Positions 13,901-23,987 of a stretch of DNA of 64,000 nucleotides are shown here, piece after piece. How positions within the stretch are numbered: the first letter of the stretch is position 1; the number at the start of each line of letters is the position of its first letter. The DNA comes from Paraphysoderma sedebokerense (Eukaryota; Blastocladiomycota; Physodermatomycetes; Physodermatales; Physodermataceae): positions 62,001 to 126,000 of the forward strand of contig JAHLJZ010000042.1 in the NCBI GenBank assembly GCA_025602915.1, in the 5' to 3' direction. The notes beneath the pieces were generated by a model. The model was not told the DNA's origin. It did not search any database and worked only from the letters and a program-made list of their open reading frames with translations. Position numbers and translations under genes: made by a program.

Positions 13901-15476
13901 TCATTCTCTCTAGATCAATACTCCTTCCAGATTTCCCATTCACCACATCATGCATAGTTTCAAAAAATTTAGTTTTGATGACTTCCAAATTTTCCGTTGG
14001 AACATTCTCAAAAGAGAAATAATAATTTGTAATTAAGTTATCTCCACGGGAGTAATGAACATCAGTACAATACGGTTCTTCCAACTCAACAAATGCTTTG
14101 TGCAGTGTCGAAACGGCAGAATCGGTGAAATAAGTGAACAAGATATCGAGGATTTGCAGTTCTTTGAACTCAGTGACATGAGGCCCGCGGTAAGCGATGA
14201 CAACAGTACCCTTTGCAGCGAAATAGACGAGCGCAAATTTAGCTCAGATAGCAGGAACATCACAGAACTCAAAAGGTTTTATACCATTGATTCATCTTCA
14301 TCGGGAAATTCCACAACTTCTTCTACCGTTTTCTCGAATGGTGGGATAGGCTCAGATTCAACCCATGGACTGTACAAAACATTGCGTAAATATGAGAGGC
14401 TGATAGAAATACTTTTCAAAGGGCGATAGTTACCGTTTCATTGGTACCAACTTCCCTTTCTTGGAAATTTTTTCTTCCGTTTTGACTAACGCGTTCAGAA
14501 TAGCCGTATGGTTCACTTTACCAGTAATAATAAGTCGCACTAGATATGTACAATATATTAGTTGTCGCCTGAACCGATAACCAGAAGAGATCGAAACGGA
14601 CGGTTATCTGGTCGATAATAGTCCTTATGAAAGGATCTAATCTGGTGAACATCTAGTTCTCTCAATTTTCTCATGAGACCACCAGTTTCGCTACGGTAAC
14701 CAGACGGAGCCGGGTAGAGTAATTGCAACATTCTTAGATGCATTCGATCGGGACCGGAATTTTCACGACCCTGCATTTCACAGTAAACTACACCCGCATC
14801 TTCGCCGTTGCCATTGATATGGTGGACTTCAGTGACATAGCCGTATTCGGTTATTGTCGGATAAAGGATATGATCAAGGTAAACTGCAACATGAACGCCG
14901 ACAAACGGGCATTTGTCAATAAGCTGCAGCCAAAGTGCAAAAGAAGAAATACAAACTTGGCATAATATTTTTAAACCCATCGCCTCCAGCTGTTGTTATT
15001 GTGTAGCAAGTATGATCAGTATCTAATAGAAAGGTGCGCCGTCATTTGTCAAATTTCGATCGCCAAAGTCCCGAAAAAAAATTTTGTCGCAACCTGTCCA
15101 AGCATTTGTACCATGTGCAAGAGCTCTGTTTGCAAGAGAATCCAAGACTCCTTTATAGGGGTAATCCTCGGATCCTAAGAACACCAAGTGTTCAAGGGTA
15201 TGGGGTAAACCTTTATCAATCAACTTTCCAGATTCTTCGGTCGCAACGACAAAGAAACCATTGACAATAGGAGCTGGTAATGAAAAAAATTTTAACAAGC
15301 TGTAAACCAGGATATATTTCAAATGATGTTTTGAATTTGAAAGAAGACGCACATTCAATGTCGACGAGGACGATTTCAAGTCCGCTCTGTGTGCTTCTAT
15401 ATTTTGTCAAATTGACACCAAGGTACTCTACGGACTTTACTAGTTGGAAAGGTGCCGGGATGGTTTCTGCAGTCAT
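10976..15476 (-). CDS. SDD3: M16C metalloprotease, SDD3/YOL098C-like
   Basis: A long multi-exon gene encoding an insulinase-superfamily protease. The inverted zinc motif HxxEH is present in LPHTLEHLVFLGSEDYPYKG (near 15,200), followed by GTNAWT. Downstream come YLDHILYPTITEYGYVTEV, EMQGRENSG and YPAPSGYRSETGGLMRKLR, which match the uncharacterised fungal/nematode group that includes yeast YOL098C and C. elegans C05D11.1 better than Cym1/PreP. The rest of the frame (14,400-10,976) holds the two C-terminal M16 domains and ends in a very acidic tail (DDEEDDMESEDE). The start at 15,476 fits the cytosolic yeast protein. The frame stays open to an earlier ATG at 15,620, which would add 48 residues with a hydrophobic segment. 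The protein probably degrades peptides; its substrate is unknown. Confidence 0.85.
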
Positions 15477-15818
15477 AATGCCTTCTGATTGTTGCGTGCG
15501 TAATGAGTGAAGAAAAGAATTCAATGTATTCCACGGGTGTTGAAGGTTGATGAGTGGACGAACAAGATATAGCGAATAAGACAGGATCAGAACGACGAGT
15601 GAAGGCCACAAGAATTGCATAAACGGGTTGTCAAGATGGAAGCCCAAATACACTCACTCCCTATGTCGTAAATTGTATCTATTGATCTGATTTGCAATGT
15701 ATAATGACAAATGTTGCTTGGTCGATAACACACTCCGCAATCCGTAAACAAACAAAAATTCCACTCGTCGCGTATCTTGGCCGGATTCCCCTTCTCGCCC
15801 TCCGCTACGTTTCAACAG
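15477..15818. other. Intergenic between SDD3-like and beta-mannosidase genes
   Basis: About 340 bp upstream of the SDD3-like gene and downstream of the beta-mannosidase stop. Its right part is the possible N-terminal extension of the protease (to 15,620). Nothing else is seen. Confidence 0.5.
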
Positions 15819-18800
15819 TCACTCGTCGCGATATACATCCCACAAGGATCTCACCCTTAAATTGCTCTTCAACGTCTCTAATACGTCCTTCCTCGCGGCG
15901 ACATCCCCATTCTCACCTAAATATGGGACAAACTGACTCTCCCAGCTTATTCCAGGTACTACAACAGCCGCATTTTCCGTGAAGTATCCCTGTACGGTAG
16001 CACCCTCAGTCAGCTCTAAATGTACAAATAGAGCGACAACATCAGACGTCACGTGGATTTTTAATTCGTCCTCATCTATAGTCACGGTCAATTTTGGTTC
16101 GGCCAGCTTCATGTGTTCAAACGAGGCGGGGTAATGATAATTTCTTGAGATGCCATTATTTTTGCCATTCGATGTACTATATGAGGCAGTTAAGACGATG
16201 ACAAAGTCGGACGGATCCATGGACCCGATAACTGATGCAATAGAATTTCTGAAAACAAGTGCAGACGAGTTGGAATCAACTTGGAATTTTTGTTGACTTG
16301 ATTTTGCTTTAACACCGGTTGACACAGAGTATACATCAATAATTAAAAGACCTATTTTAAAAAATTGTTATACGTCAGATTGAGTGCACGCCAACATCAC
16401 AAGCATTAGTTGAACACAACCACTTACCGTTCACAGACGTCAACAGATCGCTAGTCACATGAATAACCAGATCATTATCTTCTTCGAAGGAAGATACATG
16501 AACGTCCTCGAAACAGTGTCGAATCCAGTTATGGAGGATTTTCCAAGTTCCATCATACTCTGTAGAGCTCCACGTCGGGGCTTGCCAAATGTCATTGGCT
16601 AAGGTCCACGAAATTGTGGTTAACATATCTGAAGCTGAACGTGTGAGGAGATTTGATTTTACCTTGCCAGTAGAGGGCCCCCATACAATGTGCCTCCGAT
16701 GATTTCAAGCGTCGATAATGTTCCCTACGAGGGGTTCAAACTTTTAACACTACCTTCGAGTATTTTCCAAAGCAAAGCATTGAAACGAAGTATAGCACAA
16801 ATCATACAATCTAAATACATACGTTTGAGCTTTAATGACCATAGCTTGAACAATCTGGGTCAAATAACAAAAATTATCAAATTGCTTCTCGGTCGTCTTA
16901 TCAGGGTGCTCCACATCAAAGGGTAATTTGAAGAACATCTAAATCACAGTTTTAATCAATCTTGAAATCTGATCTGTCAATCCACGGAGAACACACAAAC
17001 CTTCATCTGGTCTACCAATTCTTTTTGACCGAATACGTGATGATTTCTCAATCCCATAAATTCGCCGACTGGATTCAAATCTTCCGTTTTCTCAATTACT
17101 TTTCTGAAATTTCTATAACAAGGTAAACTTTGAAATCCGTATTCGCTGGCAAATCGACACTTCGGGAATTTCGAAACATCAGTTCCTTTGTCTTTATAGT
17201 TATAGTAATGACGATCACCGTACACATCGTTGTTGCTCGAGGGAGAAATGAAGCGCTCGGTGAAAGGCGAATGTGTGATGACACCATTCGAAGGAGATGA
17301 CGATATGTACTGCCGAGTATTGTCAACTGTAAGAACTGCAGGAAGAATTGTTTCATGGTACAGACGATGGTAGTCAATCTTTAAAGGTACAACGTTTAAA
17401 TTGTAGAATGCAAAGAATAAGCGTTATCGGTTAAGCTGATTATAAAGTATAGTAAGCAGATGGAGGTTACCGTAAAGATATATGGATTCTTCTTGATGGG
17501 ATTATACCAGGCAGTTACCAAAGCTTCTTCGTTCTCATTATTACCAGACCACAAACAGATACTCGCGTGACCGGTTAAACGCTTTACTTGGTAAATTACC
17601 TCTTGTTTCACATTCTCAAGAAAGTCATTGTCGACTGGATACTGTTGTGTGTTGAATAAGTTGGCGGCATAATACGAGTGATTAGAGTAATAAGTTAGGA
17701 CTATTATCCATGCAAGTTTGATGAGGAGCGCCAGCGTGCGGAAAAGGACTAGAACACAAACCATAGCGCAGGCAAACATAAATTCTTGCCAAACCATTAA
17801 CCCTAATTCATCACATAATTCGTAAAAGGCTTAAAAATCACCAAGTATGTATTATTTTTATTATCTTTAAAGCTATGTCCCGAATAGTTGAAGACATACC
17901 ACGCTGCTGATAGATACCGCCGCCCCACACTCTTAACATATTCATGTTTGCCGCGACCATGCTATTCAAAGCGTTTCGTAAGCTAAATCAGATAGTATCA
18001 ATTTATATATTGTGAATCGAAGGCAATTAGAAAATATAATATTGTCAGCTTCTTACCGAACGGGAGTAACTCGATCTTCGAAGCAATCCATTGGGATAAA
18101 ATTTGTTCCTGCAGCAAATTAGTCAGTTTCAGCAACTAGCATTACAAAGTTTTTTAAGATAGAAAACCATGACTATACCCTTTGCGAACACATTAACCCC
18201 ATTCACCTTGAAGTAAAAACTTTCCCCTTCTCTGTTTTCGTATGCTCTCTGGACAAGTTCTACTTCTCTAAATCCAATTTTGCGACTATGTTTTGCGATT
18301 TTCCCATTCACAAAGTGACATTCAACAGAGAAATTATACAAAGTCGGACGGCCATATCCGTTAGGCCACCATCCCTCAACCTTGTTGGCAGGAATCCGAA
18401 TGGTAGTTATAAAGTTCGGTTCTGAAGACAACGAGGAATTTGCAACTGAGGCAATAGTGACTTGTTCCATTGTTGAATGAATGTCGCCAACTGTCGCTTT
18501 CACTTTACAGTTCTTGATGTCTCCATGAGTTTCAAGGTATATTTTAGCCTACACAAAGGACGGATTAAAAAAGTGCTTTGATGATGTCACTACAGTGGGA
18601 GCAACTTACCTTTATTACCCACACATTGTCTTCTAAGAAAATCTGAGGAACAACATCGAGTATATGTCCTGCATCTTGAATAGTAACAATTTCTATCGGT
18701 TGCCAAATTCCGGATGGGCAGAAACATGGACCTTAATGAGTAATCAACCAGTTAACACCTCGAACTCAAAAACTTCTCTACCGGAAACGAAAATTGACAA

Positions 18801-19839
18801 ACCCCAATCCCAAGAAAAACTGCACTGTTCCTTGCGTAAGAAATTGCGATATCGCTCCCCCTGTTGAATAGCGGTTTCTGCAATTGGCGGAAGGAGGGTT
18901 ACATTTGGTGCTCCACATACCCGATCCGAACGCGACCATAGTTAACTCATCACTTCAATACGTACCCCATTCACCAAATCCATCAGGGACCTCGTAAGGG
19001 TAACTTTCGGCTAGACCGAAGTGTCAATCCGTAAGTGTAGTTCAAACTAAAATTCAAAACGATATCCCCTTACACACCTCTCTTTTGGGCTTCGCTCACA
19101 GCACTTTTAATCACCACTTTAAGGTCATTTGATTTCGTTTCTCCGCGATCTCCAATCTTCATAATACTGGTCACATCAAATACATATCGGCGGAACATGT
19201 TTTCTGTTTTCCCAACTTCAATATTATTTAATACAATGGAGCTGACAGTGTCAATCCCGTGGCAAAGAAGGATTGTTTTTGAATGTTTATGACGTTTTTC
19301 TGATGTCTGGCTTGAAGAAGACGAAGGGAGCCGAGCGTTTGATGAATCAGTTAAGTTAGAACTTGGAAGCGAAAAGGTGGTGCTGTACGTCCAATCTTGC
19401 TTTGCTATCCATCGGTACCTGTGATAATATATAAATGTGACCGAATGAAATGTTAAGCTTCACTATCTGCAGTGCTTATCTTCATAAAGCGTTGCTTAAA
19501 AGTACACATCGTTTCTTTGTGCGCTAAAAGATGGTGCGAGGAAGTGACGTAACCAATGAAATTACTTTTTGTCGTTTCCACCGAAGTATGGATCACCAAT
19601 GATACCGTTCTGTATTAGCGCAGTATGAACATGATTCGGGATGCCGGTTGACACCGAAACCGTTGACTCAGAGTTCGTCAACTTCCATATAGATTTAGAC
19701 AAGTCAAGAACGGTAGTCGCAGTGCCTAAATAACAAATTATTCGGGCCACCGAAGGCCCCTTCAGGTGACATTACTAATTAGACCTCGCACTGAAAAAAT
19801 GCAAAGCCCATTACCATTCTTATTATCATTGTTAGCCAT
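15819..19839 (-). CDS. MANBA: Beta-mannosidase (glycoside hydrolase family 2)
   Basis: A multi-exon minus-strand gene. Recognisable GH2 beta-mannosidase blocks are [20 protein letters not shown] near the N terminus, [67 protein letters not shown] (the acid/base Glu region), [13 protein letters not shown] (the nucleophile Glu region) and [15 protein letters not shown]. The enzyme releases terminal beta-linked mannose (EC 3.2.1.25) during mannan or N-glycan breakdown. The first exon (19839-19815) encodes only MANNDNKN plus one base, then joins the next exon at 19,725 in phase. No signal peptide is seen, so an intracellular enzyme like the fungal clade B proteins is likely. The conserved blocks are complete, so the gene looks intact, but the many short introns between 17,000 and 19,500 were not all resolved. 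Confidence 0.9.
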
Positions 19840-20300
19840 TTTATATCTCTTGCTCCTTATTTATCACAGAGACTTGAGTAGTTTGCTTGTGAGAGTTATG
19901 GTCAATTTCGGGACAACACAGAATCGCGAGAAGGATTATCGCCAAGTCTTGATTGTCAACCACATTCAAAAGGCTCCTCCCAACTCTGGATATACTCATC
20001 GAAGTACTATTTTTGGGCTGCTTATTTTTTAGGCGTAGAATTAATTGTCCCAGATAATACTTCTATCTTGCTCGCGCACCAACTGAGAACATGGAATGTT
20101 CTGCAGAAAAATAAAGCAACCGACATTTTATTCACGTAAAACCATCATAAAAGTCGATATTGAATAAAAATATTATAAAATTATTTGTATCAGGCTTTCA
20201 CCGTAGTATTGCTTTCATCGCAGATAGCACCACGAGTCCTAATTGGAAAGCACCGTTCGACGTCACAATTCATAGGTAGTTTCAATATGTAACAACAAAT

Positions 20301-20621
20301 TTAGTAGTTTGTACTAAAAAGTGAAGAAATTACTATGTCTTTATGTAATATATTAATCTGCAATGGATTGATTGGGGCGTCGGAATTTTTGCACACTCCG
20401 CTGATTGGATGAGCTAAAATGAATAACAAAGGTACGGCAGGAGTTTTCCAATAATTATCCATCGGGGTATCTTGAATAGTCACCAGTGAGATTGCCATAT
20501 TGACGAGAAAATTAATCTCTTGCGTGATTGGCCCCGATTGCTGTAATAATGTTGGATTACTGCCTGGATTTTTCTGTCGATTAACTTGGTGTCGCGAAAG
20601 GCACCAATCGTCGAAGAACAA
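20301..20621 (-). CDS. Hypothetical open frame, 106 codons, doubtful
   Basis: The frame is open for about 115 codons including upstream sequence (motifs PSLVNIAEPVTALFFDDW, GPITQEINFLVNMAISLV, PAVPLLFILAHPISGV). Its composition is protein-like rather than simple, with two moderately hydrophobic stretches, but I recognise no family and no flanking exons. It could be one exon of an unseen gene, a decayed fragment, or chance. Confidence 0.25.
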   Translation of the reverse strand: MFFDDWCLSRHQVNRQKNPGSNPTLLQQSGPITQEINFLVNMAISLVTIQDTPMDNYWKTPAVPLLFILAHPISGVCKNSDAPINPLQINILHKDIVISSLFSTNY

Positions 20622-20701
20622 AGCCGTGACTGGTTCCGCGATATTAACGAGTGACGGAAATCAAAAGGTGAAGAATTAAATTACGTACCACTTTATTGAA
20701 A

Positions 20702-20708
20702 TATAAAT
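20702..20708 (+). promoter_or_regulatory. TATA box of the secreted repeat-protein gene
   Basis: TATAAAT lies 109 bp upstream of the start codon at 20,817, a usual distance for a strongly expressed fungal gene. Assigned from position and consensus only. Confidence 0.5.
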
Positions 20709-20816
20709 ACTCCAAGTGGTTTCTCTTGCGACCCATCAACAGCAGGAAAACTCAAGTCTCAATATAGATTCAGATAAACTTATAGATTCTAGACCTAATA
20801 CTCCGAAGCAGTCGAA

Positions 20817-21728
20817 ATGTTCTCCAAGTTATCTACCTTTGCACTCCTCGCTTTGGCGTCTTCAACGGTCGCGGCACCCGTTCAAACCAACGCTGTTTCC
20901 ATCCAAGGAAACCAAGCAAGTGGTACACAATCTACAAATGTCATTCTCTCTGGAAACTCCGACCTCAGAGGTCTCCAAACCAACATCTTCGCCTCAGTCG
21001 GCAATACAGCTGGATCAACACAAAGCATGAATGCTATCATGGCCAATAACGCCGCGTTCGACATGCAAAACGGTATCCAAGTTGCTCAAAATTCCGGCAA
21101 AGATCAAAGTTTCATGCTCGGAATTACAGGTTCTGTCAGCGGCACAGGCCAAACCAATATCATCGAAACTTCTAAGAATGTCGCTACCGGTACTCAAGGG
21201 TTTGCCGCTGGTATTGAAAATAACATGGCTTTTGGAGCTCAACGCAATGGCATCGACATGTCTGGTAACTCTGCATTCAATCAAGCGTTCTTACAATCTA
21301 TGTCCAAAAATGCTGCTGGCACTCAAGTAAATGTCGGTAATATCGGATCGAACAAAGCAGTCGGTATCCAGGACTTTTCTCTCGGAATTACCGATAACAT
21401 GGCATTGAATAGCCAAGCGAATTCCGCAAGCGTTTCCGGTAATAGTGCTGGAACTTCTCTCTTCAATGCCTTAATCAAAGGAAATTCTGTTCAATCGCAA
21501 ACCACTCCTCCTCCTGCCAACCCTGCTCCTCCTGCAAATAACCCTCCTCCTGCCAACCCTGCTCCTCCTGCAAATAACCCTCCTCCTGCAAATAACCCTC
21601 CTCCTGCAAATAACCCTGCTCCTCCAAAGAGCCCTGCTCCTCCTGCCAACCCTGCTCCTCCTGCAAACCCTGCTCCTCCTGCAAACCCTGCTCCTCCGAA
21701 AAGCCCTGCTCCCGCTGCTGGATGCTAA
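20817..21728 (+). CDS. Secreted Q/N/G-repeat protein, likely beta-solenoid or amyloid-type, Pro-rich tail
   Basis: A single-exon gene for 303 residues. Residues 1-20 are a clear signal peptide (MFSKLSTFALLALASSTVAA). Residues 23 to about 227 consist of roughly 14 degenerate repeats of 13-16 residues. Their consensus is Q-x-N-x3-I-x-G-N-x-A-x-G-x, for example QSTNVILSGNSDLRGL, QTNIIETSKNVATGT and QVNVGNIGSNKAVGI. The spacing of Gln, Asn, Gly and small hydrophobics resembles curlin-type or other beta-solenoid rungs, where Q/N ladders stack. Residues 229-303 are a low-complexity tail of PAPPAN, NPPPAN and PAPPKSP units, like cell-wall or linker regions, and end in GC; that final Cys is the only one. 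No family is recognised. A structural or adhesive role in the zoospore or cell wall is inferred. A TATA box lies upstream and an AATAAA downstream. Confidence 0.8.
   Translation: MFSKLSTFALLALASSTVAAPVQTNAVSIQGNQASGTQSTNVILSGNSDLRGLQTNIFASVGNTAGSTQSMNAIMANNAAFDMQNGIQVAQNSGKDQSFMLGITGSVSGTGQTNIIETSKNVATGTQGFAAGIENNMAFGAQRNGIDMSGNSAFNQAFLQSMSKNAAGTQVNVGNIGSNKAVGIQDFSLGITDNMALNSQANSASVSGNSAGTSLFNALIKGNSVQSQTTPPPANPAPPANNPPPANPAPPANNPPPANNPPPANNPAPPKSPAPPANPAPPANPAPPANPAPPKSPAPAAGC
21505..21718 (+). repeat. Coding minisatellite of Pro-rich tail units
   Basis: A run of CCTCCTGCAAAT/CCTGCTCCT-type units of 9-21 nt encoding PPAN and PAPP blocks. Longer identical blocks recur (the PAPPANNPPPAN unit), which points to recent slippage or unequal exchange. 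Unit number is likely to vary between strains. Confidence 0.8.
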
Positions 21729-22090
21729 AGTTCCGGTAAAATTAAGAATCTTAAAAAGGGAGATGCGGCGATACTTCTGTCGGATCATATTTTGTTTCTA
21801 AACTCGATTCTGTAAATAAAATTAGAATTTATATTTGCTAGTTGCGTTAAGAATTCTGTATAAATTGTGTATTGATAGATTGACCGAATATATTTTGCTG
21901 TTTGTTAAAATCGCATGCGCCGTCCTTTCCCGCCGTACAAAACGGAGCATCAAGCGGCATCGAATCGGTAACATCCGTAAAGAGAGTAAAATTCGTTTGC
22001 TTTCAGTATGCTCTTTATCCACTTGAGGTTGGCTATTTCGGTATACTTGAGCGTTTGAACTTGAATATTTTCTAAAAACAACATGAAGCA
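21729..22090. other. 3' UTR of the repeat-protein gene and spacer before tRNA-Phe
   Basis: About 360 bp. An AATAAA at 21,815-21,820 is a likely polyadenylation signal for the repeat-protein gene. The rest is AT-rich. Open frames here are short and overlap nothing recognisable. Confidence 0.5.
21815..21820 (+). terminator. Poly(A) signal of the repeat-protein gene
   Basis: AATAAA 87 nt after the stop codon, in an AT-rich context. Called from consensus and position. Confidence 0.5.
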
Positions 22091-22163
22091 GTCGTCTTAG
22101 CTCAGCTGGGAGAGCGTCAGACTGAAGATCTGAAGGCCCCGTGTTCAATCCACGGAGACGACA
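22091..22163 (+). tRNA. trnF-GAA: tRNA-Phe (GAA), no intron
   Basis: 73 nt fold as a full cloverleaf. The acceptor stem GTCGTCT pairs with AGACGAC, with discriminator A. The D arm is GCTC/GAGC. The anticodon stem TCAGA/TCTGA closes loop CTGAAGA with anticodon GAA. The T arm CCGTG/CACGG encloses TTCAATC. The internal A and B boxes are in place. A TTTT run 5 nt downstream (22,169-22,172) can serve as the Pol III terminator; it lies just inside the duplicated unit, so the duplication edge falls between gene and terminator. Confidence 0.95.
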
Positions 22164-22653
22164 TTTGATTTTGCGATTCGCATGATATCAGTACTTTTTT
22201 GGCAGCTTTTTGCTAGCCAGAAAGTTTTTTTTAACTTTCGGTGTGCAATTCACGGAAACGGCATTTTTTGTTCATATCGGCAAATTGAATCTAGTTACAA
22301 ACTTTGTAATATTTCGTGAAATTTTTTGAAAATCAAATGATGCATGGAAATGATGAGGGAAAGAAAGCTCGTTCTTATTCAAGCCAGATCTTCCGATTAA
22401 CGGCTCGACATGGTTTGAAAATATGCCACAGCCTTCAAAAATCAACTTATGTCTTCGCCACACTGACTTTCTTTCTCGCTGTCCAAAAGTATATTATTTC
22501 TGTTATCAACACAACAGCTAACCAATCCGCCATTCATCACGACATAAAGAACCATCATTTTAACCATCTCTTCAACATTTGCAACTTTCACACGGCTTAA
22601 ACCTCGCGCAAGTTCCCTAATGTTTCGAGATCACCTCGATTTCTTTTGAAAAC
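22164..22653. other. Spacer between tRNA-Phe and GET2 with a decayed tRNA 3' half
   Basis: About 490 bp, AT-rich. The only structured item is the tRNA-like remnant at 22,241-22,263. The open frame 22,316-22,600 (+) has no recognisable content and is probably chance. Confidence 0.5.
22241..22263 (+). pseudogene. Remnant of tRNA-Phe 3' half
   Basis: The 23 nt GTGTGCAATTCACGGAAACGGCA match the T arm, 3' acceptor strand and discriminator of the adjacent tRNA-Phe at 19 of 23 positions. They are followed by a T run, as at a Pol III terminator. The sequence just before (22,201-22,230) has only weak resemblance to the 5' half. It looks like a decayed tandem copy of the tRNA gene. Confidence 0.6.
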
Positions 22654-23987
22654 TTACTCCGTATCATAATCTACATCAACATCTTGATCCACCAATGGTA
22701 TCCATCCTTCCCAATCCACCAATTTGCAGCCAACAACACCTAGCCCGAAAACAACCAACAACACGGACACATCAGTGAAAAACTGAGATACTATGAAAGA
22801 GTAAGATTCAAGGGACTGAGATATGGAATAAAGTGCACTGTTTCGAGGGATACCGAGGGAGGCGGTTGGAGGAGAGGTAGTAATCTGGATAAGTACAGTT
22901 AGCAACAGGGATTATCCGTATCAAAAAGCAAGACTATGGAAAAGCGAAAGCAGACCTTGTCGAATAGAATACGAATGGTGTGAAGGGCGACTTCGATAGC
23001 AATAAAATATTGGAAAATATTCTGCATTGATCATAAAAGAACGAAGCTATATTAATGATGATGTTGCAAAAAGAGATCGATTAAACCAGTGTATACCAAT
23101 ACTGGAATTCTGATTTCCCCGGCCTCTTCGCTCAACAGTCGACCAAGAGTCTCTGATCCATCCACATGAATTTCGGTAGTCTGATTCCAAACCATGACAA
23201 ACATTCCGACCGAAAATATCATCATGACAGCCAAATGAATGAGGTTCCATCGACGTATGGCTTTTTCGTACAACATAGCCTGTATTTGAATTGGTAAGAC
23301 CTCCGGTTTCTGTGACTCAGTAATCTTTGACTTCTCTGATTTAGATGATTTATCTGATTTTTTGGTCTTTTTGGTTCGTTGACGAAGTTGTTGGGCATCG
23401 GACTCTTGAATGAAAGACGAAGGTTGTTGTAGAGGGGTCCTTTTTACACTAGGTGACTGCACAACAGGGGCAGACGGAAGACTAACTGATGGCTGTTTCG
23501 GGGTTTCCTGCAGAGGTGTAGCTGATGGTTTTTAATTTGGATGGGTTAGGCGAAATAGTTTACCAAAGGATGTAGAGGGAATGATTTCAATTAATTTAAC
23601 AGCAGCAGAAACTCTTAAGCTATCTCACATACACTTTTGCTTCGGTTCCGGTGCTTTAAATTCAACATCTTTCATTGATGCACTTTCTCCGTCGTTAATT
23701 TCCTTGTTTACTTTTGCTTGTTTGGTACCTCCATCATTTTCAGTCGATTCAGATGCATTGATGTTGTTTTTGTTTAAGTCTTCCGATGAGCTACTCTGCG
23801 ATGGAGGAGCTCCGGTCATAAGTTGAGTAATCTTTGACAGCCTGTCATTACCAGCGTTCAGAATTCGTTGCTGACGAGCTTCCCTTCTCCGACGACGTTT
23901 TTCGGCCTCGGTAAGGGTGGGTCTGGTATCATCGTTTGAGGGAGAGGTGGCCTGGTCGACTGTTGATTCTGCAGTGTTGTCAGACAT
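22654..23987 (-). CDS. GET2: GET complex subunit GET2 (CAMLG family)
   Basis: Four exons (23987-23633, 23521-23097, 23021-22956, 22884-22654) give 358 residues. The cytosolic N terminus carries the Get3-binding signature, an Arg cluster followed by a short helix (EKRRRRREARQQRILNAG, then NDRLSKIT), as in yeast Get2 and human CAML. A long Ser/Lys-rich linker follows. Three membrane segments come next: NLIHLAVMMIFSVGMFVMVW, FQYFIAIEVALHTIRILF and FTDVSVLLVVFGLGVVG. This is the Get2 topology. With Get1 it forms the ER receptor that inserts tail-anchored proteins delivered by Get3. The tail is acidic (DQDVDVDYDTE). The donor of exon 2 was chosen among several GT sites because it keeps the second membrane segment in frame. 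This is copy 1 of a duplicated gene. Confidence 0.88.

Larger units (their letters stand above)
19840..20816. other. Intergenic region with an unrecognised open frame and a TATA box
   Basis: Nearly 1 kb between the beta-mannosidase start and the secreted repeat-protein gene. It holds one open frame on the minus strand (see 20,301-20,621) and, at its right end, the promoter of the repeat-protein gene. The rest is AT-rich and shows nothing. Confidence 0.5.

Noticed and set aside
18664-19560. Apparent frame breaks in beta-mannosidase, suggesting a pseudogene
   Set aside because: The breaks coincide with GT/AG pairs and the conserved GH2 blocks on both sides join in phase, so short introns explain them.
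19756-20032. Plus-strand open frame with a signal-peptide-like hydrophobic start ([20 protein letters not shown])
   Set aside because: It overlaps the first exon and intron of the beta-mannosidase gene on the other strand, has no recognisable downstream domain, and the hydrophobicity comes from T-rich sequence. Treated as a shadow.
21471-21788. Antisense open frames rich in RRSRV or QEEQG repeats
   Set aside because: They are the reverse reading of the Pro-rich minisatellite and simply stay open because the repeat has no stops.
22316-22600. 94-codon plus-strand frame downstream of tRNA-Phe (and its copy at 42,321)
   Set aside because: No conserved motif, no flanking exons, AT-rich composition typical of spacer.
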